In this document: in pieces, positions 1 through 8,514 of the stretch
How positions within the stretch are numbered: the first letter of the stretch is position 1
Layout: the number at the start of each line of letters is the position of its first letter
Source: CAWGCA01 sp963820955
GTDB taxonomy: Bacteria; Pseudomonadota; Gammaproteobacteria; Chromatiales; Chromatiaceae
Assembly: GCA_963820955.1 (NCBI GenBank)
Contig: CAWGCA010000040.1
Location: forward strand, 1-64,000
DNA: 64,000 nt
Direction: 5' to 3'
Translations under genes and position numbers: made by a program
The notes under the pieces: model-generated
The model's database searches: none
What the model saw: only the letters and a program-made list of their open reading frames with translations
What the model was told of the DNA's origin: nothing

Positions 1-586
1 CCATGAATTGCTCCTCGCTGTTACCCACCAGGTTTCCCGGGTCGACCAGGGTGCGGCTGACCCGCCCGTCGATCGGCGCCACCACCTGGGTGTAGCTCAG
101 GTTCAACGCCGCCTCCACGATTTTGGCCTCGGCTCGCAGGATGGCCGCGTCGGCGATGCCCTGTTCGCCCTGCCATTTCACCATGTCCGATTCGGAGCCC
201 GCCTTCTGCTGGTAGAGTCGCCGGGCCCGGTTGGTCTCGGTCTTCGCCCGTTTAAGCTCCGCCTTCGCGCTAGCCAGTTCGGCTTCGGTGGCAGCAAGCT
301 CTGCTTCGTATTCCCTCGGGTCTATCACGTACAGCAAATCGCCCTGTTTGACCCGCTCCCCGGCGGTGAATTGCACGCTTTGCAGAAACCCCTTGACCCG
401 CGCCCGTATCTCCACTGTCTCCATTGCTTCCGTGGTGCCGGTGAACTCCAGATAGTCGGTCACCTCCTTCACCAGCGGCTCGGCCACCGTGACCTTGGGC
501 GGCGGCGGCTCGGCATACTCGTTTTTCTGGCCGCAGCCGGCAAGCAGAGTGGCTAGCAGGACGAGTGTTAGCAGTGGAAACTTCAT
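1..586 (-). CDS. RND efflux periplasmic adaptor (MFP/HlyD family) lipoprotein, C-terminus cut off
   Basis: The first 195 residues of a membrane fusion protein are visible; the gene runs off the left edge. The N-terminus is a lipoprotein signal with lipobox LLAGC (Cys18), so the protein should be anchored to the inner membrane facing the periplasm. It is followed by the conserved adaptor start (ARVKGFLQSVQFTAGERVKQ, about residues 62-81), a biotinyl-lipoyl-like half, an alpha-helical hairpin rich in Ala/Glu/Lys, and the returning strand around APIDGRVSRTLVDPGNLVG. These are standard AcrA/MexA features. The adaptor would link an RND pump to an outer-membrane channel. Its permease is expected beyond the left edge. 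A GGAG-type ribosome binding site precedes the ATG at 586. The family call is firm; the substrate is unknown. Confidence 0.9.
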   Translation of the reverse strand, partial: MKFPLLTLVLLATLLAGCGQKNEYAEPPPPKVTVAEPLVKEVTDYLEFTGTTEAMETVEIRARVKGFLQSVQFTAGERVKQGDLLYVIDPREYEAELAATEAELASAKAELKRAKTETNRARRLYQQKAGSESDMVKWQGEQGIADAAILRAEAKIVEAALNLSYTQVVAPIDGRVSRTLVDPGNLVGNSEEQFM

Positions 587-881
587 CTGATGTGCTCTCC
601 GCTGTTATTTAGTTCAGCTCATTTATTAAGGTATGCGACAGAAGATTAGGGCGGAACGGTACTCGTCGGCTGGGTGTCGCTGACGATCGATTAATCCTGA
701 TGATGCACCACTATCAGGCCCTGGCTCGTCCAGTCTTGACCGAATAGGGTATAGGCCTATCGACGGCCTAGCAACTGCTTAACACTCACGGTCTGATCCC
801 TGGCCAAGCTGGGCGTACTGGGCGTGCTGTAGCAGAGTTAGGGCCAGTTTGTTGCGTTCGGGGTTGATCTGCAGCCCCAAA
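587..881. other. Intergenic region between divergent adaptor and hydrolase genes
   Basis: About 295 bases separate the minus-strand adaptor gene from the promoter of the plus-strand hydrolase cluster. I see no convincing coding region. Short open frames here lack a ribosome binding site and recognisable protein features. The region presumably holds the adaptor promoter, which I could not place. Confidence 0.5.
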
Positions 882-911
882 TTGGTTTTATCCGGACGTC
901 TTGACTATACT
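882..911 (+). promoter_or_regulatory. Candidate sigma70 promoter for the hydrolase-mlaA cluster
   Basis: TTGGTT (882-887) and TATACT (906-911) are 18 bases apart, and the -10 box matches the consensus at five of six positions. The hydrolase start codon lies 35 bases further on. No better pair was seen upstream. The assignment is by eye only. Confidence 0.45.
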
Positions 912-945
912 CCCACACCAATATGCCTGCCGCAAAAGGGGAGAA

Positions 946-2223
946 ATGCGCATGCGAAGCGCGACAGTCTTTATGTTGCTCGTCTTCTGGGTGTCGAGCC
1001 CCTGGGCGGCGAATGACGGGACCTACGACTACCCGTTCGACGATACCTTTGTCGCTACCGTGGTCGGAACGCCTAGCCCGTTTCGGGCCGAGCTGCCGGA
1101 CAAGATTCCAGTCAAAACAGACAGCCTGACCATCTTCGAGGATCGAGAGGTACCGGAGATATTCTGGTACACGGACGAGTTCAAGTACTCCTATGCGGTC
1201 CAGGACGGGCCGGCGCCCCTGGTGTTCATCATCGCCGGGACCGGCGGCTCCCATGCCGGCAGTTCAACCCAGATGCTGGCCCGGGCCTTCTACCAGGCCG
1301 GCTTTCATATTGTCGCCCTGTCCTCCCCCACCTACGAGAATTTTGTCGTTTCCGCTTCGAGCACCTCGATACCCGGTCATGCCTTTGGCGATGCGGAGGA
1401 CCTCTACCGGGCGATGGAGCGGATCTGGGGTGAGCTGAAAGGGGATACAGAGGTGACCGGTTTTTACGTCACCGGCTACAGCCTCGGCGGTTTCAACGCC
1501 GCGTTCGTCACCTGGCTTGATGAGCAGAAGCAGATTTTCAACTTTCGCAAGGCGCTGCTGATCAATCCGCCCTGGCGGCTCTACAGTTCGCTCTCGCTGC
1601 TCGATCGGATGATCGAGAACATCCCTGGCGGCGTGGATAATTTCCCCCGCTTCTTCCAAAAGCTGGTGCGCGGCCTTACCGAGGTCTACAAGAAGGCCGA
1701 CCGGGTCGACTTGGGTGAGGATGCCCTCTACGCCGCCTATGAGGCGCTCGATCTCAAAGACGAGCAGTTGGCGGCCCTGATTGGCGTGGTTTTTCGCATC
1801 GCCTCCTCCAACATGGCTTTTACATCGGATGTGATGACAAATTTTGGTTATATCAAGCCGAAAAACCTCCGCTTGACTAAGAACACGTCGCTGGCAAAGT
1901 ACAACCAGGTGGGTGTGCGCCTCGGTTTTACCGATTATTTCCACGACTATTTCTACCCCTATTACAAGGCACTGGATCCCTCGGTCACGCGGGAGCAGCT
2001 GATTGAGCTGATGAGCCTCGCGACCATCGAAGAGTATCTCCGGGAAAATGAAAAGATCGAGGTGATGCACAACGAGAATGACCTGATACTGGCACCGGGA
2101 GAGATCGATAATTTTCGCCGGGTCTTCGGCGCGCGAGCCCGGATTTATCCGAAAGGTGGGCACCTGGGTAACATGGAGTTCCGGGACAACATTGGCCGAC
2201 TGATCAGTGTTTTAAAGCAGTGA
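946..2223 (+). CDS. Secreted alpha/beta-hydrolase fold protein
   Basis: 425 residues from the ATG at 946, chosen because AAGGGGAG sits just upstream and the protein then begins with a signal peptide (hydrophobic residues 8-19, likely cleavage after the WA/AA near 21-22). The alpha/beta hydrolase signs are a glycine-rich oxyanion stretch IIAGTGGSHAG (about 95-105), the nucleophile elbow GYSLGG with Ser179, an NDLILAPGE segment that could carry the acidic residue, and a C-terminal GGHLG with His406. A serine-hydrolase triad is therefore plausible, and the protein should act in the periplasm. It is followed after 13 bases by mlaA, so a role in lipid or envelope turnover is a reasonable inference. 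The substrate cannot be told from sequence: lipase, esterase or peptidase are all possible. Confidence 0.75.
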   Translation: MRMRSATVFMLLVFWVSSPWAANDGTYDYPFDDTFVATVVGTPSPFRAELPDKIPVKTDSLTIFEDREVPEIFWYTDEFKYSYAVQDGPAPLVFIIAGTGGSHAGSSTQMLARAFYQAGFHIVALSSPTYENFVVSASSTSIPGHAFGDAEDLYRAMERIWGELKGDTEVTGFYVTGYSLGGFNAAFVTWLDEQKQIFNFRKALLINPPWRLYSSLSLLDRMIENIPGGVDNFPRFFQKLVRGLTEVYKKADRVDLGEDALYAAYEALDLKDEQLAALIGVVFRIASSNMAFTSDVMTNFGYIKPKNLRLTKNTSLAKYNQVGVRLGFTDYFHDYFYPYYKALDPSVTREQLIELMSLATIEEYLRENEKIEVMHNENDLILAPGEIDNFRRVFGARARIYPKGGHLGNMEFRDNIGRLISVLKQ

Positions 2224-2236
2224 GCGGGATATCGAT

Positions 2237-3004
2237 ATGCTAATCAGCTTAGATAGGGTTAGATCCGGCATTATTGCGCTGATTGCTCTGTTGGGGGTGG
2301 CGGGGTGCAGTACAGCGCCGATCGAGGTGGGCGAGCCGGTCGCCCCTGAGTTTCCCGCCGATAAGGTGCTGATCGACGATCAGGAGACGGTAGGACAGGT
2401 GATTTCCGATCCCTGGGAGGGCTTCAACCGCACCATCTACCGCTTCAATTACCGCTTCGACAAGTACATCTTTCTGCCGGTAGTAAATGCCTATGAGACG
2501 GTAACACCGGACGTGGCGGAAAAAGGGATTCACAACTTTTTCAATAACATCCGAGAGATCCCGACTCTATTCAACTCGATACTGCAGCTGAATGCGAAGA
2601 AGACCGCCGAGACGGGTGCGCGGATGATATGGAACACCACCCTCGGGCTGCTCGGTTTTATCGATGTGGCCAGCGGCATGGAGATCCCGCGGCACCAGGA
2701 GGATTTCGGTCAAACCCTGGGTTACTGGGGCGCGGGGACCGGGCCCTTCTTGATGTTGCCCATTCTCGGCCCTTCCAATGTGCGCGATGGTATCGGCACC
2801 GGCGTGGACTGGTATGTGAGCAAGACCATCTGGGAGGGGATGACCGATCTTGAGGCCTGGCAGGACTGGACACTGACCGGCCTGAAGGCCATCGACGAGC
2901 GGGCCAATATCTCCTTCCGCTACTACGAGACAGGTTCGCCTTTCGAGTACGAGTATATTCGCTGGCTGTTTACCACCAAACGTCAGATGGACATTGAGCG
3001 ATAG
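2237..3004 (+). CDS. mlaA: MlaA/VacJ family outer-membrane lipoprotein
   Basis: 255 residues with a lipoprotein signal and lipobox VAGC (Cys24). The family core is clear: DPWEGFNRTIYRFNY, then NFFNNIREIPTLFNS, the LGLLGFIDVAS stretch, EDFGQTLGYWGAGTGPFLML and LGPSNVRDG. MlaA removes mislocalised phospholipids from the outer leaflet of the outer membrane and passes them to the periplasmic MlaC and the MlaFEDB transporter. No mlaC or mlaFEDB gene is in this window. It is the second gene of a plus-strand cluster, 13 bases after a secreted hydrolase and about 10 bases before a periplasmic binding protein gene. Confidence 0.93.
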   Translation: MLISLDRVRSGIIALIALLGVAGCSTAPIEVGEPVAPEFPADKVLIDDQETVGQVISDPWEGFNRTIYRFNYRFDKYIFLPVVNAYETVTPDVAEKGIHNFFNNIREIPTLFNSILQLNAKKTAETGARMIWNTTLGLLGFIDVASGMEIPRHQEDFGQTLGYWGAGTGPFLMLPILGPSNVRDGIGTGVDWYVSKTIWEGMTDLEAWQDWTLTGLKAIDERANISFRYYETGSPFEYEYIRWLFTTKRQMDIER

Positions 3005-3014
3005 GGCCAAGAGC

Positions 3015-4220
3015 ATGCGGAGAATATCAATGAGCGTATGGGTTTTTCTTACCGCCTGGCTGAGTCTCTCCTGTTGCATCGTTCCTGGGGTTGCGGCGGC
3101 GGCGGAGGCGGAGGGAAAGGGTCCGATCAGAGTGGGTGTGACGGTATCCCTCGTCGGCAAGTACGAACAACCTGGCAGGGCGGAACTGGAAGGGCTGCAG
3201 ATGTGGGCCTATGACGTCAATACCCGCGGTGCCCTGTTGGGGCGTAAGGTGGAGATTGTCTACCACGACGACCAGTCGGATGCCCAGATGAGTGCCGAGT
3301 TGTATGAGCGGCTGATCACCCAGGACAAGGTGGATCTGCTGGTGGGACCCTACTCCTCGGAACTGACCATGGAGGCGAGCAGCGTCGCCGAGCAGCATGC
3401 ATTCCCCATGGTCGCGGCCGGCGCCGCTTCCAGCGCCATCTGGGAGCGTGGGTATAAAAACATCTTTCAGATTGACGCCGGCGCCGGAATCTACATGGAT
3501 CTCCCACTCAATTTTGCCAAGGAGCAGGGGCTGAGCCGCGTCGCTTTGATCCATGCGGAATCCGAATTTCCCAACGAGGTTGCGGCGGGGGCGCGCAGAG
3601 CGGCGGCAGCCCTGGGCATGAGCATTGTGTTCGATGAGGCGTACGCCGAGGGAGCGACCGAGTTCGCTGATATCATCGGACGGATGCGAGGGACCGAGCC
3701 TGAGGTGGTGCTTGGCGGCACCTATCTTGATGACTCCGTCGCCTTCATGCGTCAGGCGAAAAAATCCGGGCTATCCCCCAAGTTGATCGCCTTTACCGTC
3801 GGCCCTGCCCTGCCTGAGTTCGGAGAGGCGCTGGGTGCCGATGCGGAAGGGGTGACGGGGGCGGTGGCCTGGATGCGGGGCGCCGCTCTGCCCATGGCGC
3901 AGGACTTCTCCTATCGCTACAAGGAGAAGTTTGGCCACAACGCGGGGATGCACGCGGTCTATGGTTACGCGGCGGGACAGGTGCTGGAGGCGGGGGTGCG
4001 GCTGGCCGGCTCCCTGGACAAGGACCGGATCAGGGAGGAGCTTGGCGGGCTCAAGTTTCGTTCTCTGATGGGTCGTTACCGGGTGGATGAGCGGGGCATG
4101 CAGCTAGACAAGTCAATCTACCTGATGCAGTGGCAGGATGGTCGCCGGCGTCTGGTGTTGCCGGAAAATTTCGCCCGCAATAAGGTGAGATTTCCGTTCA
4201 AGCCCTGGTCAGAGCGTTGA
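3015..4220 (+). CDS. ABC-type amino-acid (Leu/Ile/Val-like) periplasmic binding protein, orphan
   Basis: 401 residues from the ATG at 3015. A second in-frame ATG at 3030 has a better spaced GGAGA and could be the true start; 3015 is preferred because it supplies the basic n-region MRRIS. The signal peptide ends around GVAAAAE. The mature protein has the type I binding-protein fold of branched-chain amino-acid receptors: IRVGVTVSLVGKY at the start, GRKVEIVYHDDQSD, a DLLVGPYSSELT loop, and a late HAVYGYAAGQVLEAGV segment. No ABC permease or ATPase gene lies beside it. It could feed a distant transporter or act as a sensor. It follows mlaA with almost no gap, so the two are probably co-transcribed. 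Confidence 0.85.
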   Translation: MRRISMSVWVFLTAWLSLSCCIVPGVAAAAEAEGKGPIRVGVTVSLVGKYEQPGRAELEGLQMWAYDVNTRGALLGRKVEIVYHDDQSDAQMSAELYERLITQDKVDLLVGPYSSELTMEASSVAEQHAFPMVAAGAASSAIWERGYKNIFQIDAGAGIYMDLPLNFAKEQGLSRVALIHAESEFPNEVAAGARRAAAALGMSIVFDEAYAEGATEFADIIGRMRGTEPEVVLGGTYLDDSVAFMRQAKKSGLSPKLIAFTVGPALPEFGEALGADAEGVTGAVAWMRGAALPMAQDFSYRYKEKFGHNAGMHAVYGYAAGQVLEAGVRLAGSLDKDRIREELGGLKFRSLMGRYRVDERGMQLDKSIYLMQWQDGRRRLVLPENFARNKVRFPFKPWSER

Positions 4221-4292
4221 ATACAGGATGGGCCCTCGATTTGTTTCGAGCCGTCGGATGATTCCCTATCAATTGGGTCAGTAGGGATAGTG

Positions 4293-4592
4293 ATGGGTGC
4301 GGAAATTCAGGGTAAATGCTGGAATTGTGGTCTGGCGCTTGGTCCCCACGATTACGGCCGGGAAGAGAGCTGCCTCGGATGCCGTAAGCCGACAAGGGTC
4401 TGCCGGAACTGCCGCTGGTTCGCCCCGGGCCGGGCCAATGACTGTGAGGAACCCATGGCCGAGCGGTTGATGGAGAAGGAGCGGGCCAATTTCTGCGGCT
4501 ATTTCGAGCCGACGTCCAATGTGGCCGGGAAAGGCAGCGACTCGAAGGAACTGGACCTCCAAAAGGCGGCGCAAGAGCTGTTCAAATATTAA
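4293..4592 (+). CDS. Small cysteine-rich, zinc-ribbon-like protein of unknown function
   Basis: 99 residues from the ATG at 4293, with AGGGA just upstream. Cysteines are arranged as C9-WN-C12, C27-LG-C30, C37-RN-C40, then C51 and C68. This suits two structural zinc sites. There is no signal peptide or membrane segment, so it is probably cytoplasmic. The C-terminus (SKELDLQKAAQELF) looks helical. It sits about 70 bases after the binding-protein gene and about 60 bases before parA. I do not recognise a characterised family. Codon use resembles the neighbours, and the regular CxxC spacing argues that it is a real gene. Confidence 0.75.
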   Translation: MGAEIQGKCWNCGLALGPHDYGREESCLGCRKPTRVCRNCRWFAPGRANDCEEPMAERLMEKERANFCGYFEPTSNVAGKGSDSKELDLQKAAQELFKY

Positions 4593-4655
4593 CCCCCTTC
4601 GGTTTCTGATATTCTCGGCACTCTGCTGTCGTTAAGCATTATCAGGATCTGCTCC

Positions 4656-5438
4656 ATGGGTCGAATCGTCTGTGTCGCCAACCAGAAAGGTGGGGTCGGA
4701 AAGACCACTACCGCGGTCAATCTGGTGGCATCTCTTGCCGCATTGCAGAGAAAGGTGCTGCTGGTCGATCTCGATCCCCAGGGCAACGCCACCATGGGCT
4801 GCGGTGTCGATAAGCATGGCCTGGAAAAATCCAGCTGTGACGTGATCCTCGGTGAAACCCAGTTGCACGAGGCGGTGGTCAGATCGCCAGCGGCGAACTT
4901 CGATGTGCTACCCGCCAATTCCGATCTGACAGCGGCGGAGGTGGGGCTGATGAATGCCGCTCTGAAGGAGAAGCGATTGAGCCTGGCCCTGAGCGGTGCC
5001 AGGGAGCGGTACGAGTATGTCGTTATCGATTGTCCGCCCTCCCTTAACATGTTGACAGTTAACGCCCTGGTGGCTGCCGATGGGGTCTTGATACCGATTC
5101 AGTGCGAATATTATGCTCTGGAGGGGCTCTCCGCCCTGGTCAGCACCATACGCCAGATACAGGCGAGCCGGAATGCGGATCTGAAAATCGAGGGTATCCT
5201 GCGCACCATGCATGACCCTCGAAACCGACTTACCAACGAGGTCTCCGCGCAGTTGATCCAGTACTTCAGCGACCAGGTATTCCGCACCATCATCCCCCGT
5301 AATGTCCGCCTGGCGGAGGCGCCGAGCCACGGTCTGCCGATTTTACTGTATGATAAGTCCTCCCGCGGGGCGGTCTCCTATCTGGCCTTGGCCAGTGAAT
5401 TCCTGCGGCGGCAAGAAGAAAGACACCACTCAGCCTGA
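4656..5438 (+). CDS. parA: Chromosome-partitioning ATPase ParA (Soj)
   Basis: 260 residues. The deviant Walker A motif KGGVGKTT (residues 11-18) carries the signature Lys11. LLVDLDPQGNAT follows as the Walker A' strand, and YVVIDCPPSLNMLT as Walker B. ParA binds DNA non-specifically as an ATP dimer and moves ParB-parS complexes, so segregating the origin region. There is no N-terminal helix-turn-helix, which fits the chromosomal type. parB starts 15 bases after the stop. The position just before the atp operon is the usual origin-proximal arrangement of many gammaproteobacteria, where mnmG and rsmG normally lie upstream; here that place is taken by the MlaA cluster and the zinc-ribbon gene. 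Confidence 0.95.
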   Translation: MGRIVCVANQKGGVGKTTTAVNLVASLAALQRKVLLVDLDPQGNATMGCGVDKHGLEKSSCDVILGETQLHEAVVRSPAANFDVLPANSDLTAAEVGLMNAALKEKRLSLALSGARERYEYVVIDCPPSLNMLTVNALVAADGVLIPIQCEYYALEGLSALVSTIRQIQASRNADLKIEGILRTMHDPRNRLTNEVSAQLIQYFSDQVFRTIIPRNVRLAEAPSHGLPILLYDKSSRGAVSYLALASEFLRRQEERHHSA

Positions 5439-5453
5439 TCAATACGGAAAACA

Positions 5454-6335
5454 ATGGCAGCAAAAAAACGCGGGCTTGGACGAGGACTGGATGCCCTTTT
5501 GGGCAGCGCCTCCGAATCAGATAATGAGGAGGCGCAAAGCGCTGCCCCGGGGGCGGGGATGGCGGAGCTTCCGCTCGATTTAATACAGCGCGGCCGGTTT
5601 CAGCCGCGACGGGATTTCAATCCTGAAAGCCTGCAGGAACTTGCCGACTCTATCGCCGCTCAGGGCGTGGTTCAGCCGATCGTCGTCCGCCCTGTCAATG
5701 ACGGGCGTTACGAGATCATCGCCGGGGAGAGGCGTTGGCGGGCATCCCAGCAGGCGGGTCTGAGCACCATCCCGGTGGTGGTCCGTGATGTGCCGGACCA
5801 GATGGCCATGGCCATGGGCCTGATCGAGAATATCCAGCGGGACGATCTGAACCCTTTGGAGGAGGCCTCCGCCCTGCACCGTCTTCTGAACGAGTTTGAA
5901 CTGACGCACCAGCAGATCGCCCAGGCGGTCGGCAAATCCCGCACCACAGTGACCAATCTGTTGCGCCTGCTGGATCTCAATGATGATGTCAAACGCCACA
6001 TCGAAGAGCGGCGCCTGGAGATGGGTCATGCCCGTGCCTTGCTAGGACTGAAAGACCAGGCCCAGAGTGATGCAGCCCGCCGGGTCGTGGCTCAAGGGCT
6101 TTCGGTCCGGGAGACGGAAAAGCTGGTGCGCCGGTTACAGGGGGAGGAGCCGGCTGAGGACAGGGTGAAGGAGACGCCGAAAGAGGATCCAAATATCCGC
6201 AGTCTGGAAAATGGGTTGACGGAGAAACTTGGCGCGCGGGTTAAGATCCAGGCGAGTGCTAGCGGTAAGGGTCGAATGGTGATCAGCTATAACAGCCTGG
6301 ATGAACTTGAGGGCATTCTGGAGCACATACAGTGA
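5454..6335 (+). CDS. parB: Chromosome-partitioning protein ParB
   Basis: 293 residues. The N-terminal KKRGLGRGLDALLG peptide is the typical ParA-interacting segment. GERRWRA (91-97) is the CTP-binding motif, and ENIQRDDLNPLEEA the second conserved box. A helix-turn-helix follows (LTHQQIAQAVGKSRTTVTNL, about 140-160), and the C-terminus is the dimerisation domain. ParB binds parS, spreads as a CTP-loaded clamp and stimulates ParA. I did not find a convincing parS palindrome in the window. Confidence 0.95.
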   Translation: MAAKKRGLGRGLDALLGSASESDNEEAQSAAPGAGMAELPLDLIQRGRFQPRRDFNPESLQELADSIAAQGVVQPIVVRPVNDGRYEIIAGERRWRASQQAGLSTIPVVVRDVPDQMAMAMGLIENIQRDDLNPLEEASALHRLLNEFELTHQQIAQAVGKSRTTVTNLLRLLDLNDDVKRHIEERRLEMGHARALLGLKDQAQSDAARRVVAQGLSVRETEKLVRRLQGEEPAEDRVKETPKEDPNIRSLENGLTEKLGARVKIQASASGKGRMVISYNSLDELEGILEHIQ

Positions 6336-6394
6336 AAGTGAGGTGTCATTGATCGCGCTAGGCAGGCCTATAAGATATTTTATTAGCCTATCGT

Positions 6395-6423
6395 TTGACC
6401 CTATATTCTAAGACCCTTATACT
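6395..6423 (+). promoter_or_regulatory. Strong candidate sigma70 promoter of the atp operon
   Basis: TTGACC (6395-6400) and TATACT (6418-6423) are separated by exactly 17 bases, with each box matching the consensus at five of six positions. The pair sits in the parB-atpI gap, 33 bases ahead of the atpI start codon. This is the best promoter seen in the window and is the obvious driver of atpIBEFHAGDC. Confidence 0.75.
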
Positions 6424-6456
6424 TCTTGTGTTCTAACGGGGAAGCCGGCGAGAGTG

Positions 6457-6819
6457 ATGCTGGCCAACAGAAGGCAGGCCTATTGGATCGTTCTGGGGCA
6501 GTTGGCAATAGGCTTGCTGGCGGCGCTCATGTTGCTGGCTGTCGATTGGATTCATGCCTATTCCGGACTGATCGGGGGGCTGATCGCAGCCCTGGCGAAT
6601 GGCGTTTTCGCGGTCAGGGTTTTTGCGCGTTACCGGGCCCAGGAACCCGAAAGACTGCTGGGGCGTTTTTACGGGGCGGAGTTCCAGAAGCTCATTTTGA
6701 CCGCATTTCTGTTTGCGGGAGCCATCATCTGGATTAGTCCGTTGAGTGCAGTTGCCTTGTTCGGCGTCTACCTGCTGGTGCAGTTGGTGCCGATACTGGT
6801 TTCATATTTTCTCGATTAA
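6457..6819 (+). CDS. atpI: ATP synthase accessory subunit I
   Basis: 120 residues from the ATG at 6457; a GTG codon directly before it is in frame but less likely to be used. There are four hydrophobic segments (about 10-32, 34-52, 70-92 and 94-118), the usual AtpI topology. AtpI is a small inner-membrane protein that helps assemble the c-ring and is not part of the final enzyme. First gene of the atp operon, 26 bases before atpB. The family is poorly conserved in sequence, so the call rests on topology and position. Confidence 0.85.
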   Translation: MLANRRQAYWIVLGQLAIGLLAALMLLAVDWIHAYSGLIGGLIAALANGVFAVRVFARYRAQEPERLLGRFYGAEFQKLILTAFLFAGAIIWISPLSAVALFGVYLLVQLVPILVSYFLD

Positions 6820-6845
6820 CGACGTATTGGATCTATAACAGAACA

Positions 6846-7706
6846 ATGGCTGCCGATACTCTGACTTCCAGCGAATACATCAGACATCATCTGACCAATC
6901 TCACCTTCGGCAAGCTGCCGGATGGCGCCTGGGGCATAGCCCATGACGCGGCGCAGGCCAAGGAGATGGGATTCTGGGCCATCCACCTGGATACCATGTT
7001 CTGGTCCCTTCTCACCGGTGTCCTGTTTCTCTACCTGTTTAAGAAGGCTGCAGATGCGGCGACCACCGGCGTGCCGGGGGGATTGCAGAATTTCGTAGAA
7101 TGGGTGGTGGATTTCATAAACGAAAGCGTCCGGGGTTCTTTTACTGGAAAGAACGATCTGGTGGCACCTCTGGCCCTGACCATTTTCATCTGGATCTTTC
7201 TGATGAACCTGATGGATCTGGTGCCAGTTGATCTCATCCCCTGGGTTTCGAATCTGATGGGTATCCACTTCATGAAGGTGGTGCCGACTACCGATCCCAA
7301 CGCTACTTTTGGCATGGCCATCGGGGTGTTTGTCCTGGTGCTCTATTACTCAATCAAGATCAAAGGGATAGGGGGATTTGTCGGAGAACTCACCCTGCAG
7401 CCTTTCTCGGCCAAGAACCCGGTAGTGAAGGTGTTGTTTATCCCGATCAACTTCGTGCTCGAATTCGTCAGTCTCGTCGCCAAGCCGGTATCGCTCTCGC
7501 TGCGACTCTTCGGAAACATGTACGCGGGTGAGATGATCTTTATTCTGATCGCCATCATGTACAGTACAGGTGCCGCGATGGGACTGTTTGGCGGGGTGCT
7601 GCAGCTGGGCTGGGCGATTTTTCATATCCTGATCATCACGCTGCAGGCGTTTATCTTTATGACCCTGACCATTGTCTATCTGGATATGGCTCACCACGAG
7701 CACTGA
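6846..7706 (+). CDS. atpB: F1Fo ATP synthase subunit a
   Basis: 286 residues, an integral membrane protein forming the proton half-channels of Fo. The essential arginine is seen in SLSLRLFGNMYAGEM (Arg220). The early MFWSLLTGVLFLYLF helix and the C-terminal IFHILIITLQAFIFMTLTIV helix match the family. The length is close to the 271 residues of E. coli AtpB. Second gene of the operon. Confidence 0.97.
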   Translation: MAADTLTSSEYIRHHLTNLTFGKLPDGAWGIAHDAAQAKEMGFWAIHLDTMFWSLLTGVLFLYLFKKAADAATTGVPGGLQNFVEWVVDFINESVRGSFTGKNDLVAPLALTIFIWIFLMNLMDLVPVDLIPWVSNLMGIHFMKVVPTTDPNATFGMAIGVFVLVLYYSIKIKGIGGFVGELTLQPFSAKNPVVKVLFIPINFVLEFVSLVAKPVSLSLRLFGNMYAGEMIFILIAIMYSTGAAMGLFGGVLQLGWAIFHILIITLQAFIFMTLTIVYLDMAHHEH

Positions 7707-7755
7707 GCAGATTTCTGTTTTAAAGTAACCAACACTCAACTAACTGGAGACCGAA

Positions 7756-7989
7756 ATGGAACAAGCACTGCTGTATATTGCCGGCGCAATCATGATGGGC
7801 CTTGGCGCCCTGGGTGCGGCTGTAGGTATCGGTGTTCTTGGCGGCCGCTTCCTGGAAGGGGCTGCTCGGCAGCCTGAACTCATCCCCATGCTGCGCACCC
7901 AGTTTTTTATTGTCATGGGTCTGGTGGACGCCGTGCCAATGATCGCCGTGGGTCTGGCCATGTATGTTCTATTCGCCGTTGCCGGTTGA
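7756..7989 (+). CDS. atpE: F1Fo ATP synthase subunit c
   Basis: 77 residues forming a two-helix hairpin. The polar loop is GAARQPELIP. The ion-binding carboxylate is Asp58 in GLVDAVPMIAVGLAM. No sodium-site residues are evident, so this is a proton-coupled ring. CTGGAGAC just upstream is the ribosome binding site. Confidence 0.97.
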   Translation: MEQALLYIAGAIMMGLGALGAAVGIGVLGGRFLEGAARQPELIPMLRTQFFIVMGLVDAVPMIAVGLAMYVLFAVAG

Positions 7990-8034
7990 CCAGCAACCGA
8001 CTCTCATCTCGTCTAATAGCGAGGTATTTCCGGG

Positions 8035-8505
8035 ATGAATATTAATCTGACTCTAATTGGTCAGCTTCTCACCTTCGTGGTGTTCGTGTGGTTCACGATG
8101 AAATTTGTCTGGACCCCGATCATGGGGGCCCTGGAGAAGCGACGCGCAGGTATCGCCGACGGTCTAGCGGCTGGGGAGCGAGGCCAACACGAACAGGAAC
8201 TCGCCAAAGAGCGTGTCAAAGAGGTGCTTCAGGACGCAAAAGCCCACGCCACGGACATTGTAGCCCAGGCCCAGAAACGGGCCTCCGAGATCGTGGACGA
8301 GGCGAAGGGCCATGCGCGTGTTGAAGGCCAGCGGCTTATCAGCGCGGCAGAGGCCGAGATCGAGCAGGAGACCAACCGCGCCCGCGAACAGTTGCGCGAG
8401 AAGGTGGCAGAACTGGCGGTCGCCGGTGCCGAGAAGATCCTGCGCAAAGAGATCGACGTCGCGGCACACTCCGACATCGTCCTCGCCCTGGGCAAAGAGA
8501 TCTAA
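8035..8505 (+). CDS. atpF: F1Fo ATP synthase subunit b
   Basis: 156 residues, the same length as E. coli AtpF. One N-terminal membrane helix (about 5-27) is followed by a long charged helix rich in Ala/Glu/Lys/Arg, the dimeric peripheral stalk that holds F1 still. It lies 9 bases before atpH in the standard order. Confidence 0.96.
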   Translation: MNINLTLIGQLLTFVVFVWFTMKFVWTPIMGALEKRRAGIADGLAAGERGQHEQELAKERVKEVLQDAKAHATDIVAQAQKRASEIVDEAKGHARVEGQRLISAAEAEIEQETNRAREQLREKVAELAVAGAEKILRKEIDVAAHSDIVLALGKEI

Positions 8506-8514
8506 GGCAAGGTT

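Noticed and set aside
8..556. Plus-strand open frame of 182 codons at the left edge
   Set aside because: It lies opposite the RND adaptor, whose minus-strand translation has a lipobox and clear family motifs.
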